Assembly: GCA_014773175.1 (NCBI GenBank)
Contig: VXCM01002489.1
Coordinates: 1-64,000, forward strand
Direction of reading: 5' to 3'
DNA: 64,000 bases
Origin: Lucifuga dentata
Lineage: Eukaryota; Chordata; Actinopteri; Ophidiiformes; Bythitidae
Below the pieces are notes generated by a model. That model was given only the letters and a program-made list of their open reading frames with translations. It was not told the DNA's origin and did not search any database. Position numbers and translations under genes: made by a program. This document shows, in pieces, positions 1 to 12,670 of the stretch (position 1 is the first letter of the stretch; the number at the start of each line of letters is the position of its first letter).

Positions 1-548
1 GGCTCATAATCACTGTAAACTGAGTCCCTTTGGGTTTGTTTTTTTATGGTCAAATAAAATAAATATTTGAAGACAGACAGACTTTGGACTCTGCAAACTT
101 GTGATGGCCATCCCTCCTTTTTTCTCTCAATGCCAAATTCCCTGTGCCCTTATTGTCCTCATCTCCATAAATCCACAGTTGTCCTGTTGGGGACATAGTT
201 GAATTACACCATGACAGCACATCGTACAGGAGGTTGAGGGTATCCCTCTAAGACCACCTATCCCAGATCCGGCCCCCCTTGGTGAGCATGCCCTGACCAA
301 CCAGAAGNTATCCCTCTAAGACCACCTATCCCAGATCCGGCCCCCCTTGGTGAGCATGCCCTGACCAACCAGAAGGACTTGCTAAAGCAGCAACATGGAG
401 ACCCAAACCGTGACCCACTTTTTTTGACCATACAAAACCTTTTGACCCTTTTCTATATTTGGATCACTGAATTGAAAAACAAATAGATGAACCAATAAGG
501 AAAATATTCATTAGTCACAGCCTGATTTTACCTAAAAATTGCTAAAAC
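1..548. other. Left edge, intronic; no confident exon
   Basis: This should hold intron and perhaps the next propeller exon of the LDL-receptor-like gene. A stretch near 240-390 on the minus strand has an acceptor-like TTTAG and a Phe-Trp pair like the YWTD motif. No single frame gives a convincing blade, and the stretch is also duplicated around an N at 308. I see nothing else. Confidence 0.4.
241..375. repeat. Perfect 67-bp direct repeat around a single N (assembly junction)
   Basis: Positions 241-307 are repeated exactly at 309-375, with one N at 308. Perfect identity and a lone N between copies point to overlapping contig ends that were not merged. Confidence 0.9.
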
Positions 549-683
549 TCAAATGTGATTTACCCTAATAGAGGCTCCACAGCCACTGCAGAAGGCTTGT
601 CCAGCCCTCTGATGANTCAAATGTGATTTACCCTAATAGAGGCTCCACAGCCACTGCAGAAGGCTTGTCCAGCCCTCTGATGA
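549..683. repeat. Perfect 67-bp direct repeat around a single N, inside a propeller exon
   Basis: Positions 549-615 equal 617-683, with N at 616. The unit covers the 3' end and splice donor of the 847-632 exon, so a second apparent exon end appears at about 565. Only one is likely to be real. Confidence 0.9.
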
Positions 684-3600
684 GCAGACGCTGTGCCGAG
701 CCGTCCAGCAGGCCAACATGAACAGAACCGCTCCCCATACTGGTCCAGTAAAGGAGATGATGGATCCAGTCCACAGCCAGGCCTGACACTGGAGCTTGGG
801 CTTTCAGCACCAAAACAGCATCCTGGGGCTTCCCATCCATGGAAACCCTGAGAAACATCCAGGGGCCAATACGTAACATACACTATCCACAAAACAGAAA
901 CTTTTAGCCTTTTATAAGTTGTGTTCCTGCAAATTCATTGGACATGGTGATTTCAAAACAATTTCTTATGTAAAAAAAAAACACAGCTTCAAAATGTTGT
1001 AAATGTGTCAGAACATTGCTGTCTTAATCTTGGTACAAAACTGATTGAGTGAAAGTTTTACTGCAGCAATTATAAACATGTTGAAAGAAGTAAGAAACAA
1101 AAAAGTAAGAACAAAGCAGGAAGGATCATTGCAGATGAGCCTCAAAAACGGAAACCTACTTCCAGCCCAAAGTGTAGAACAGATCGATCTTGGGTGTTGA
1201 AACTGCCATAGCTTGGGTGTTGAAACTGCCATAACTGCCATCTCTATGATTCATCCAAAGCCAAAAAGTGCTGATGGCATTATTATGTCTGTCTAGATGT
1301 GCTCTTTGAACTAGATTGCAATGTGGAGGATGTAGACACATGGAGGTCACTGTTAAAGCAAAACAAATATCTTATTCCCAGGATCTAAGTGCAACACTTA
1401 GATTCATTGTAACTGTTGTTTGGGTTTGGTTCTCTATCTCATAAGTTCTTTGATTACTCTGTTCTTTTATCAGTTACTTGTGACACTCCGTGATCTCAAC
1501 AAAAAGGTGCCATTTACCCAAGGAGGAGACGATCGACTCTCCCACGGGCCTCTTGTTGAGTAAACAGCTTGGAGATTGCTTATGTTTGTTGCCTTTTGGT
1601 TACCTAAGCTCCGAGAGTCACCCAGAGTCCAGATTCTTGACCAAAACTTTGTTATAAGAATGCAAGGTTTCAACATGTTCAGGTTTGGTGTCACTGACAT
1701 GGAATCTCTGCGACTGGTAAAATGATCTCAGTTTCACAATGACTAAAGGAAACGCATCACAGACCCCTGTAGATCTGCAAAATCTACAATGCCAGGCTAT
1801 TGTATTCTGTGTTTACAAGCATTACATATATTAAAATTCTTGGAGTCAGTTGTTGTTTAGCATTAGATTGTGTGTTAAAACTTTAAACCTGTCAGTCAGT
1901 CACAGCAATTTTTTAATCCTTTTTTCTGAATTTTGTTGGTGATGTGACGCTTTGTGCGTTTGGAGTTACAGCTGTCTGTGAGGAGTGCCACAGAAACAGG
2001 AGCTGCAGACCACCGCATGCTTTTACCTGTATATGGAGCCTCGTCCTTGAGGGGCCCAGTAAAGTGTGCGGTTTGGAGCCCAGGCAGCCACGGGCCCCGG
2101 ACCTGGTAAATGTGAGGCCACTTCCCCATACTCAGTGCCAGTGATGTTGATCCAACGCATTCCCTTAGAAGTGCTGAAAGCCAACAGAGCTGCATCACCT
2201 GTGGAAACACACAAAGAGTCACAGAGTCACCGAGGTCTTTGACATAGGTCAGATCTGATCACATTTTATTCAAATGCTGCTAGAGTTGTACTCAGCTTGA
2301 ATTATGAAGCTGCATCTGACTGCGCTGTTTCATCCGATTGCAGGTAAAATACAAATTCTTGATTCCAAAGCTCACATCATTTTAGAGTTATATTTAGGAT
2401 GTTCAATGTGCAGACACCTTCAGACTTCTGAGACATATATTGAGACAAACTATATGAGGTAAACGTGATGACCTGCCGTTATTTTTATCCTTTGTCTTTC
2501 TGGAGACAAGGACACAAGGTTAAAAAAAAAAAAAAAAAAAAAAAGACTGATGCTTATGCTGAGACACAGAGATTCCATTCGGAGCTCCCTGACCGATAAT
2601 TTCATCCATCAACTTTAAGAACTCAACACCTACATGGTACCAGCTATATTAAGCCCAAGCAAATTCCAAAAATTAGCTCGTTAAGTTTGCACCCTTGTGC
2701 TCTGACTGAGTTAACACCTATGTGTACAAACTCCCTTTATTCACAACTTGTGGCAGTCATTGTTTTATTATCACTAGAAAAACTCAAGGACCACTGAAAA
2801 GCAATACTCAGTCTTATTTATGATTAATGTGTGACCAGTGGAAACCACATTGAACAACAGAAATTGTTTGACTCACATCGAGTGCCTCTTGAATTCAAAG
2901 ACCTTTATCACGCTTTTTATAAGTTGGTGTGAAGTGAATTGATTAATCACAGCTAAAATGACTATAGCCATAAAATATGATAAATGTACAGTATCAAAGC
3001 TCATTCAGGTGGAGCCACATTTTAGCTTCACGCAGTCCTTCATCCTGAGGGTCTGTGACAGCCATCACAGCTGTGTGTCAAAACTCAAACAAACCTGCGA
3101 CATTGCAGTGATTTAAAATATTATGCAATGTATGCCGATATACTATGCTCTTATTTAAAGTCACATCCATCACAGCAAACCAAAGGTCATTCTGATTTTA
3201 TTTGTCAAAGTTTCTTTATTTTAACTGGTCCAAGATTGAGCCACATAGAAGAAAATATAAGTCACCACCAGGGAATATAGTCCCAGGAGAAGACAGACAG
3301 TTTTTGCAGAGAAATTAAAAACAACCGTGCCTTCTATATTCAGACGTACATGTTAGCAGACAAAACATTAAAAAAAAAAAAATAGAGAGTTTAAGGTGGA
3401 TGTATCACCTGAACATTTGATTTTGAAAGATTAGATTTGGCAAAATAACAGGAAAACTAAAATTTATTTATTTAGTTTTATGTTTTGGAAAATGGTGGTC
3501 AGTAATGTAACATACTGTATATGCGGGTAGTATTTATTGGGCCTAAACATACAAAATCACCAGTATGGTCCTTTAAATATCATGGGTGTGTGCTTTTTTA

Positions 3601-3788
3601 ATAAGGCCAGCAGTGGGATTCAAGTCCTTAACCACAATCAGTGCTTCTATGCATTTTGTTATGCAGGACTACTGGGACACATACAGGCAAAACTGATTCA
3701 GTAATGTAAAATCTAAAAATGACCCATGTTTTTGTTTTGGGTAAATTAGGACCATGAAACTTGGTTTGTCATCTTTAAAAATCTGGTG

Positions 3789-3828
<40 letters not shown>

Positions 3829-3855
3829 AGTTTGGTATTATGATTTGGGTGNGTG

Positions 3856-3895
<40 letters not shown>

Positions 3896-6800
3896 AGTTT
3901 GGTATTATGATTTGGGTGAAATCATCTGTGAAAAATGAGGAAGAACAAGTGCACTTTTGTTCAGTAAACAGCAGGCTATGGTTGGACATACACATTTGTT
4001 TGGTTTCAGTTGAACAATGATGCAATAAACTGCAAAACTTTGGATGATTTTACTGCATTACTTTTATTGTAACATTGTGAAACCCTCTTAAAACTTAATG
4101 TTGTCAGGGAGTGGTTATGACTTTCAAGAACAATTCGTTGCTCACCTTTGGCCTTGCACTCCCCAGTGGCTGGCGTGGTTTGGTAGCCCTCATGGCAGCT
4201 ACAGGTGAAGCTGCTGTTTGTNACTCCCCAGTGGCTGGCGTGGTTTGGTAGCCCTCATGGCAGCTACAGGTGAAGCTGCTGTTTGTGTGAACACACAACT
4301 GGTCACACACATCACTCTCCAGGCACATGTTGATCTCTGGACAGAAAAAAAAGGACATTTGAAAAGGAGATTTGTGGATGTATAGTCAATAAATGGAAAC
4401 AATTCTGATTACAATTACCGTACATACTCGAGTATAAGCCGAGTTTTTTTCACCAAGTTTCACAACACGAATTGGGGGGTCGGCTTACACAGATCCCAGA
4501 GAACAAAATTTCCAGGGGTGGAAATACGACCCTTTACCACTACCCATGGAAAATAGTTTAAATCATACCTCAGAATGATGTATTTCCTGACTAAACATCT
4601 TATCCAGCACATTTTTTGGCGGCCAGTAAGCCATGATCCGTCAGTTATGGTAATCAGCTGCTGAAATAAATATCATGTTTACCAGTATGTGAAGTATTTT
4701 CAGAAAATTACAGGAATACTATGACAATAACCAGAAAAATAGGTAATTTGCTAAACAAATAAATGGATGGAACAACATCAGGGTGTCGGCTGAGGACCGT
4801 ATGGAGGAATGTCCAACACAGACAGGCCCCCATCGACTCAGGTACAGGATAATTACTGAAAAAACACATAATGGGTGAGATTATTAACAAAACACAAAAA
4901 AGAAAATCACCATAATTACACATCTAAATAAGTGCTGTGATAATTATAGCTCATTTGTAAAGCTTTCCTTAACTTCATCAATGCATTCAGACGAGGAAGA
5001 GGAGTCCGGAAAACTTAATGTTAGCTAATGTCACTTACGGTAATCAGCTGTTTACCAGTACTGGTATGTGGATTAGTTTCAGAAAATCACAGGGATACTA
5101 TGACAATTCTCAGAAAAAACAGGTAATTTGCTAAACAAATAAATTGATGGAACCACATCAGGGGGTCAGCTTATATGCAGGTTTCTTTAAAAATCTAAAT
5201 TTGTAGGTCAAAATGGGGTCAGCTTATAGTCGAGATTGGCTTATAGTCAAGTATATATAGTACTTGTATTCTTTTAGCACAATTTTATCCAAAGTCTCTT
5301 ACAAATGAGGTACAGCACAAGCAACAAGCTACTTAAGGAGAAACATTTGGAACAATGAAGCACTATAAAGCAAAGTTCCACTGCCTGCAGGTGCATAAAG
5401 TTGTGAGTTCTTTGGAAGAAAGTTAAAAATAATTTCCTTATGTTTGTAGCACTGATGATCTTAGCCTAGCTTAGCTCATTTTATGGATGACTCCTCACAA
5501 ATGCAGGTCAGTCAATGCTGCGTTCGACAGACCTCGGAAGTCGAATTTTTCCCAGTTGGAAGTTCCAACTTCCAACCTCAAACCGTTCCAGCCAAATGTA
5601 ATCAAAAAAGCATAGCTGAACAGCAATAAATACTGTAAAAGTAATTAAACTTAGTAATAAATACTGACTAATGTAAAGTTAGACTAAGGACTGTTTGTGT
5701 TGTTTTACACTGATATTATCACAGTGGGTATTAAACATTTGTGCAAAGAAGTAATATGAAATTATTTAAACTTATGTATCAATGGCAAACACTTATTATA
5801 CAAAATAGATAGTTAACTTGGCGATATATTTTGACCTTTTTCTTTCAATTTTGTGCAAGAAAAAATACTTTATTCGCCTGTTAGCTGATCATTTCCATTC
5901 ACAAAGCTCGCTTCCACGGGCGCTGCCATGTTGAGTGACATCATACTCAGTAAGTCAGAGTAGATAATTTTGGTCTGAGTTTCCCAGCCGGAGCTCCAAC
6001 TTCAAGTGCCGTTCCAACGCATTTTTCCAAGTAAGAAGTCGGAAAAATCTGAGTTCTGAGGTCTGTCGAATGCAGCATAACATATTTAGAAAGTTAGATT
6101 ATATTCAAAGGGGCTGTGCCATATCATATCATTCATAATGATACAGGTATAATTGTTTTTTTTTTTGCTTTTACATATCATGTTCTGTCATATCATGATA
6201 TTGATGATATTGCTGCATGATGATCTTGATGAATGTGCACATCATGCACAACAAGAAACAAAATAAGCATGCCTGATTGGCATATAATTTGTCAGGTGCT
6301 GGCTATAATTAGCCAGCACCTGACGAATTATATCTTACAAAGGGCAGCTATTGTACCTGTCATTTGGAAATGGTTCAGCTACAAGATTGAAAACAGCCAG
6401 AAGAGGAGGCACAACACACTGAAGCAGAAACCCTGACTGAATACCAAGAAAATCACTAGTTGTGTGAGGAGGAGAGCCATGCAGCTGTTTTATGATCTAA
6501 AAAAGATATATATTTTTTTATTTACCAGCCTCGGCACATGTCAAGCTGCTTTATGGAATTACCACTCACCCTCACAGTGGCTGTCCCCGACCAGCCTCAT
6601 GTTGGCAGGGCAGTCACAGAGGAAACCCATCGGCTGGTCCACACAGTCATGGGAGCAGCCTCCATTGTTCACCTCACACTCGTTCTGATCTGTGAGAGCA
6701 AACGTTACAACGTCAGTACTTTTACACAAGGTAATAAAAGTTAGTTATTAAGGTTGTCACAGTACATAGTTTGACTAACAAATCAAAAAAGCATGCAAAA

Positions 6801-9800
6801 TGCGATACTGTGTTATCTGTAAAAAGACAGACTGCAGCATTCAGCTGTGGTATGAGACTGAAACTATCATGACATTATTAAACTGAAAGCCTTTTAACCT
6901 AAAGACAATAACGCAGCACATGATGCGAAACATCCTGCTCCTTTTTGTTATCCATTTCTGAAATACCATTCATGAAAAAAATGAATTTAACAAATGCATG
7001 GTGCTTAAATAAAATTAAAAATTAAAACAAAGAAGGATTATTTTGGCCAATTTTAATTTATTCAGTATATTTAAATCAGGATGCATCCACTGGTGGGGCA
7101 CTTTCTCTGCAATGTGCTTTTTCTCTGAAATGTGAACCTCCATGTGTTCTTGACTTAGTACTTGTGAAAAGACAAAGCCATTACTTGACCAGCTGACACT
7201 TCTGGCTGCAAAACCCACTTTCCTTCTCCTTTTTTTTTGGTTTGGACAAAAATGCCCCAACCATTCAAAGTTCAAGAAACGTGCAATAAATTACTTCATG
7301 TTGATTTATGTCACTGTGGCTGCACTGATAGAGGACAGAAGAAGGCACAGATTATTCAATGATCCTCGACTTGAAGAACCTGGTGGTCTGTGTATAAGGA
7401 GCCTGAATGCCTTTCTTTTCATGAAGCGGTACTGTGATCTGCCCTTTATTCTTAAAGGGCAGATCATTCTAAAAGGGCAGATAAGCTTATATGAAAGATC
7501 GGTTGCTGTAGATCAGCTAAGTGTTACTTATGTTAGGAGTTTAGATTGGATTGTTTTGTCCAATGAGTTTTATGCATTGTCTTTGTTACAGATCCTGTAA
7601 CAAAGACAAGGTCCGCATACAGATAATAAAGTCCTTTAAAACAGGAAAAATGAGCAGAGAGATGTAGCTGCTGTTCTCATTGGTCTCTCCAGGCAGAATG
7701 ACTTTAAACCAGTTGCTCCATACTTACTCCTTACTACTAATGCTCAGCTACTGCCCCCTATTGGTTCTAAAGGAAAATAACTACTATCAAGCATTAAACA
7801 GTGGGTTTTCATTCCACAGTAAAAACAAATAGACTCAAACACAAAACAAAACTATGATTACAGTCCGTGTGCATCACATCTTGTATGTTTATTTATTGTT
7901 CTTTGCCACTGGCAAAAACTATGTCATGAATTTCTCTTCTGATATAATAAAGTTGTCTTGTAGCTTGTATCTGCTGGTTGGTAATCAAAACAACAACAAG
8001 ACACATGACTACCACTAATGTGTAGTCACATTGCATTCCTTCATTTTTCTGCATACAGTTTTTTCATTTGAGAGGAAATATATCATATACCTAATGCTAA
8101 ATAATGTGGTAAGTGTTAATGTCTGCCTGAAAGGCTCAGCTCAGGGATCTAAACTCCCACTCATATTTAGTCACTGAAAAGATGGGGTCTGGCATGTTTG
8201 GTAGACAAACACTTTGATTGCTGAGAGAGGATCTTATTTTTTAGTTACCACCATATCCAAAATGCTAACACGAACATTACTTACATCCTGTAGTGACCTT
8301 TTTGTTACTTATTCTAGTTCAACAAGGATCGCCTGAAAGCTCCATTAAACAGCTGGCTGTCACATAATGGATTGTGCAATACTGAGGTCTGCAAAGGACA
8401 AATAGTTATATTTTACAAGTTTGCCTATGAGCTGAAGGAGTCATAAAATTATATAGTGCTGATGTCTGATTGCTGACACTCACCACAGTTGACTTCATCG
8501 CTGGCGTCAGAGCAGTCTGGTGAATAGTCACACCTCCAAGATTGTTGGATACACTCCCCGTTGCTACACTGAAACTCAGATGCTGCACATGTGGAAGAAG
8601 TTTGTGGGCAAGGCTGATGGCACAAGTCTTCACCCTCATCCCACCCGCCTGGGCAGTCTTTCCGCCCGTCACACAGCTTGGTTCTGGGCAGGCAGGGATC
8701 AGATGGCCCAAAGGAGAATGAGTCAGTGGTGCAGTTCTGGCAAGAAGCCTCATCGCTGCCATCACCGCAGTTGTCCACGCCATTGCAAAGGAAATGCCGG
8801 GATATGCAGTGTCTGTTGTGGCAGGCAAATTCATCCTTCTTACACCCCAAGTAACCTGAGAGGAGACAGTTATAACAGTTATAAGTAGAGGCATAGCAGT
8901 AATCAAGTCTGAAAAACCTTTAAATCCTCCTGTCCACCAACAAAAATAAACTTTTTGGCTTTTGGGGGAAACACATACTTCATAGTTTTTAATCATAGAA
9001 GTTATCAAAATAGCAAACATGTTCTATGTAGGCGCTGAATATGAGCCATATTAAGTAGATTTCTCTTTGTTGTACACTGCAGACTCACTAAGCCTCTATT
9101 TATCCACATGGTCTTTCCCACAGTGATCCTGCTTCACGTTGATACAGTTTCAAATATTCACAGTTGGAAACCACTCAGCACACCCACTCTGCTCCTGCTA
9201 GGTCCACTGCTGAGACAAGAAAGTGAGCCTTGTTCACGTCCTCCAGCCTGGATTTTCCTGGCCACTATTCAACCCAGCGATTTTCAGGTCTACGACTTAA
9301 CGTCTCTAATCTCAAAATCTGGACTCATTAAGTTAGATGCAAAGATTTGTAACTCGCATTGCTCCCTGTTCCAATAACCTGCAGGATTTTCCTTTGTAAA
9401 TGTTCAGAGAGACAAATCCATCTGGGAATTAATGATCATATTCTAAAATGAACAAATAATAATACACAGATACCAATTCACTGATAATACTTCATACATA
9501 ATACTTCTTTGCAGCACATCAATTTTAAAATTATACATAGTACAGCATGTACAGTATATACCTAGAATTCTAGAGATAACGTGTGTTTACAAATTTACTA
9601 AATAGTTTTTACATTAAGTTTTCTGAAAAAGCTTTTGGGAAACTTCATCATTGCAGATTTTCTACTTTGAAAGGAGAACCAGTTGAAAATAGGACCAGCA
9701 TGACCAAACACAGAGCCTGCCTCAGAATCCTTCATAATCACCTTACACACCATTACACAATGGAAAATCAGAATACAAATGTAGGTAAAACAATATTAGA

Positions 9801-11293
9801 CAACTGATGCTCCAAACCAGTCAGACTTCTGACTTTGACACTTTTTGTGCTGGTGACACCAACTTGGAAATGGCACTGCAGGTACAACTGGAAAATCCCA
9901 CAGAAAAGTCATTGATTGATTGATTGACTGACTTCATCAGCAGGAGATTCCCCATTTTTTCCTGCCACACAGTATAATTACTGTAATGTTGTTCGCTGCG
10001 TCTGTGGAACTGAACCATAATGTGGACACTCACACAATCAGCATTTCACTTCATCTTCACATTCAACTTTAAACTTACTTCATTTATTTGTGTTTTCAAA
10101 ATATGAAGAAGTCAACAATCATCTCCTTCTACCCATAATCCCCTTCATTTTAGGGTTATTTGGTTTGATTATATTCTAACTTCTCATGAACTGTCAGAGT
10201 ACATTTCAGGCTTTTCTGGTGAAAACACAATTTGTTCAGCATCAGTCTGATGGTGGTGGGGGATGAGGTGTCAGCTTTGTGCTCACCACAGTGCAGTTCA
10301 TCTGATCCGTCCTTACCGTCTGCCTGTCCGTCACACATGCTGATCCTCGGGATGCGCCCATCGCTGCACTTAAACTCCAGCTGCTGCTTACAGGCTGGTA
10401 AATCGTGACCTGCAGCGCCCGACACAGATGCAAACGGACATGAATATATCATTGTTAATATGTAAAGCAGTCAAAGACATCAAGTCAAACTTACAGAACC
10501 ACCTAAAGATACAATAGCAACAGCAACTAGCATAAAATATGATGTGAACTTTTAACAGGTCAGATTCATCTGTGGTGACGTGGCCTGGAGAGGGAAATTA
10601 TTTGATAAAGCAAAAAAAAAAAAAAAAAAAAAAGAAAACTTTCTTGCATATATTAGGAAAGCTGCAACACCAAAATGCATAAAAATGAATTATATGCCAT
10701 AAAACTTTTTCAATTAGGCACATTTTATTGGATAATTTCTGTACTAAATGTGAACCCAGAAATGTGACTGAGTTTTATATTATTTTCAACTTAATCAATT
10801 CTCCATGAAACCACAATCAGCATCATTGTAATTACATATGAGGTGCTTTAATCTAGAAAGAATTGGCAATATAAAATAATATATTAAAAACTTTTTATGT
10901 CATAATTTTATACTTTAACACATGCAAAAGGTCAAAAGGTAGTGATTTCCTGAGTGCCTCACAATTTGGATTTAAATTCAGTCCAAATAAATTACCTCAT
11001 TCTATTTTTTATTTTGGATTTTTTTTTTTTTTTTTTTTTTTTTTGTAAGTTTTCACGGCGTTTCCTCGTAACATTATTGTTTGGTAACACATAACAGTCA
11101 CACACGTTCACTGTTTGCATCCATTCAAACTATCCTACGCTCCTTCCGTCGTACAAAAATAACATCAAACTGTAACAAACAAGCGCAGCTCGGTCATTTC
11201 TCACACATGCACGGTTAATTCCTGCATCTTACCCCAGATAAACTGACAGGTTAGCGGTGCGATGAGAAGAAATAAAGCTCCAAGGTGGCCCAT
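632..11293 (-). CDS. LDL-receptor-family protein, N-terminal part (partial; continues beyond the left edge)
   Basis: This is a type I membrane lipoprotein-receptor-like gene. Seven exons join in phase: 11293-11233 (start codon and hydrophobic signal peptide beginning [13 protein letters not shown]), 10409-10287 (LDLa 1), 8855-8484 (LDLa 2-4), 6689-6570 (EGF, with NNGGCSHDC), 4336-4146 (second EGF), 2198-2027 and 847-632 (YWTD propeller blades, with [13 protein letters not shown]). All introns have GT-AG ends and mostly phase 1, as in this family. The 4336-4146 exon is 126 nt only after one copy of a 64-bp artefactual duplication is removed. The order LDLa x4, EGF x2, propeller fits LRP or VLDLR-type receptors that endocytose lipoprotein or vitellogenin. 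Fish lrp13 is one candidate, but I cannot fix the orthologue. LDLa 1 keeps four of six cysteines and LDLa 3 keeps five. The transmembrane and cytoplasmic parts are not in the window. Confidence 0.85.
3150..3582. mobile_element. MITE family A, copy 1 (left-truncated)
   Basis: The right terminus (TTATTGGGCCTAAACATACA followed by CAGTATGGTCCTTT) matches four other copies in the window. So do interior blocks around 3240 (ACATAGAAGAAAATATA) and 3390-3440 (GGTGGATGTATCACCTGAAC). It lies in the opposite orientation to the copies at 28.2, 45.6 and 48.4 kb, and the left terminus is not recognisable. It has no coding capacity and sits in an intron of the LDL-receptor-like gene. Confidence 0.75.
3786..3918. 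repeat. (CT)n microsatellite duplicated around a single N
   Basis: A 66-bp unit containing a long CT run (3786-3851) is repeated perfectly at 3853-3918, with N at 3852. The CT run is a genuine simple repeat. The doubling is probably an assembly artefact. Confidence 0.85.
4158..4286. repeat. Perfect 64-bp direct repeat around a single N, inside the second EGF exon
   Basis: Positions 4158-4221 equal 4223-4286, with N at 4222. Removing 65 nt restores a 126-nt phase-1 exon encoding one intact EGF module. That is strong evidence that the duplication is artificial. Confidence 0.93.
4420..5263. mobile_element. Non-autonomous DNA transposon with internal direct repeats
   Basis: The left end (TACTCGAGTATAAGCC) and right end (GGCTTATAGTCAAGTATA) form an imperfect terminal inverted repeat of about 20 bp. 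Two long stretches inside, about 4640-4795 and 5035-5165, are diverged direct copies that share TAGGTAATTTGCTAAACAAA-like blocks. No transposase frame is visible. The superfamily is not assigned. Confidence 0.7.
5515..6078. mobile_element. MITE with terminal inverted repeat ATGCTGCGTTCGACAGACCT
   Basis: The left end reads ATGCTGCGTTCGACAGACCT. The right end, reverse-complemented, reads ATGCTGCATTCGACAGACCT, one mismatch in 20. Sub-terminal parts are also inverted (TCGGAAGTCGAATTTTTCC against GTCGGAAAAATC). It is about 564 bp with no coding frame, and I see no clear target-site duplication. Confidence 0.8.
6283..6332. repeat. 22-bp inverted repeat with a 6-nt loop
   Basis: Left arm 6283-6304 and right arm 6311-6332 are reverse complements with one mismatch, and the loop is ATAATT. 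The core is CAGGTGCTGGCT / AGCCAGCACCTG. It lies in an intron about 240 bp 3' of the first EGF exon in gene direction. No element boundary was recognised. Confidence 0.85.
7437..7466. repeat. 13-bp perfect inverted repeat
   Basis: GATCTGCCCTTTA and its reverse complement are separated by TTCT. A further partial copy (AAAGGGCAGAT) follows at once. It is intronic. Confidence 0.8.
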
Positions 11294-12567
11294 ACTGTCC
11301 TCCACGCTTACATCCCATGCGGCGCAGATATATGACGCAATACCCTGCTGCCAAACCAACCATGTCAGACTCAAAAAAAAAAATTAAAAAATTAAATAAA
11401 AATAAAAAAAAAATAAATTAAAAAAAAACAAAATAAAATAAAAATAAATAATAATTTTTTTTTTTTTTAATGTCAGACTCGTTTATGAATAAAGACGTGA
11501 CGTCGTCGTGGTGCGCCCTTAAAATATCAGTAAATTAAATATTGACCTAGTGCTCAATGAAAATGGTAATTACCGTAGTTTTTCAGATTTTTGGTTGTTT
11601 TTTTTTACTGACTTGATGCGAATAATTTTGTAGAAGTTTGAAACGCATGAGTTCTGTTTGTGTACGTGGATAACCGTTTTATCTTATTATACAAACTTGA
11701 CTTTACCTGCTTTAAAGTCAACATGACCTTGAAATATGAACCACATGCTGATGTTTAGAGAGACACGTTATACTAAACACAATGGAATAAAAAGTTGACC
11801 ATCCTAAATAAAATGATTCACTTTACGCTCTGCATCTTGGAACAGTAAGCTGTAAAAAAAAAAAAAAAAAAAANAAAAAAAAAAAAAAAAAAAGGCAAGC
11901 TGAAACATACACCTAGGCTGTATTTTGGTTTGAATAAAGCTCTTCTTGGGTTTAATGTTAGACTTAAACCAGACATAGCAGCCAATCTGAAGTGGACTGT
12001 TAATGTGTGATGAAGCTCCCTGTTCCTCTAAACTGCTGCAATAGGTAAGGGTGGAATTATATAAGCAGAACAAATAATAAATATAAAATGAACTTTTACC
12101 TCACTGTATAAAACAAAGTAGGACTAAAATCAACAAAAACAGTTGAGAAATCCTCTGTAATAAATCCTCACAGACGGGAACGGCTGGGAAAGAATAACAG
12201 CCTGGACTTTAGACTTCAGAGCAGCACCTCACAATGCATGACATTACTGAATAATGAAATAATACGATGGAGAAAATATACCATTCAATATTTTAAATAT
12301 GTCAGTTTTTGAATAATACATTTTTAGATGAAAAAGAAAAATTAAAAATACAAAACCTTTTTAAGAATATTGAAAATATTGAGGACAAAACTTATTAATT
12401 CAAATGACTTGATTAGCTAATTTTGATCAGATAGCAGTGTTAGGGGGATTTAAAACCTTAGGCTCTTGCTGGTACATTAGACAGTTTAAGCACAATACTA
12501 ATATGTCAATTATTCAGTTATGAAGTACAAAGTGACACCACTGACAAACAACTGAAACATAACACTT
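11294..12567. other. Intergenic region with A/T-rich tract and homopolymer N
   Basis: This lies between the LDL-receptor-like start codon and the ndufa7 3' end. It should contain the LDL-receptor-like promoter. An A/T simple tract occupies about 11370-11470, and an N at 11874 sits in a poly-A run. I see no coding exon. Confidence 0.6.
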
Positions 12568-12573
12568 TTTATT
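12568..12573 (-). terminator. ndufa7 polyadenylation signal AATAAA
   Basis: A canonical AATAAA on the minus strand lies about 100 nt downstream of the ndufa7 stop codon, within a short A/T-rich 3' UTR. Confidence 0.75.
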
Positions 12574-12670
12574 CATACTTTCTATAGCACAACATGTAAC
12601 CAACACAAACTGGTCAGGCCTGTACAGCCGTGTTGGAGGAAGAAACTTGAATCTTGGTGATTTCTGATGC

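Noticed and set aside
241..390. Possible next YWTD propeller exon of the LDL-receptor-like gene
   Set aside because: An acceptor-like site and a Phe-Trp pair are present, but no frame gives a proper blade without a frameshift inside a G-run. The region is also duplicated at an assembly junction.
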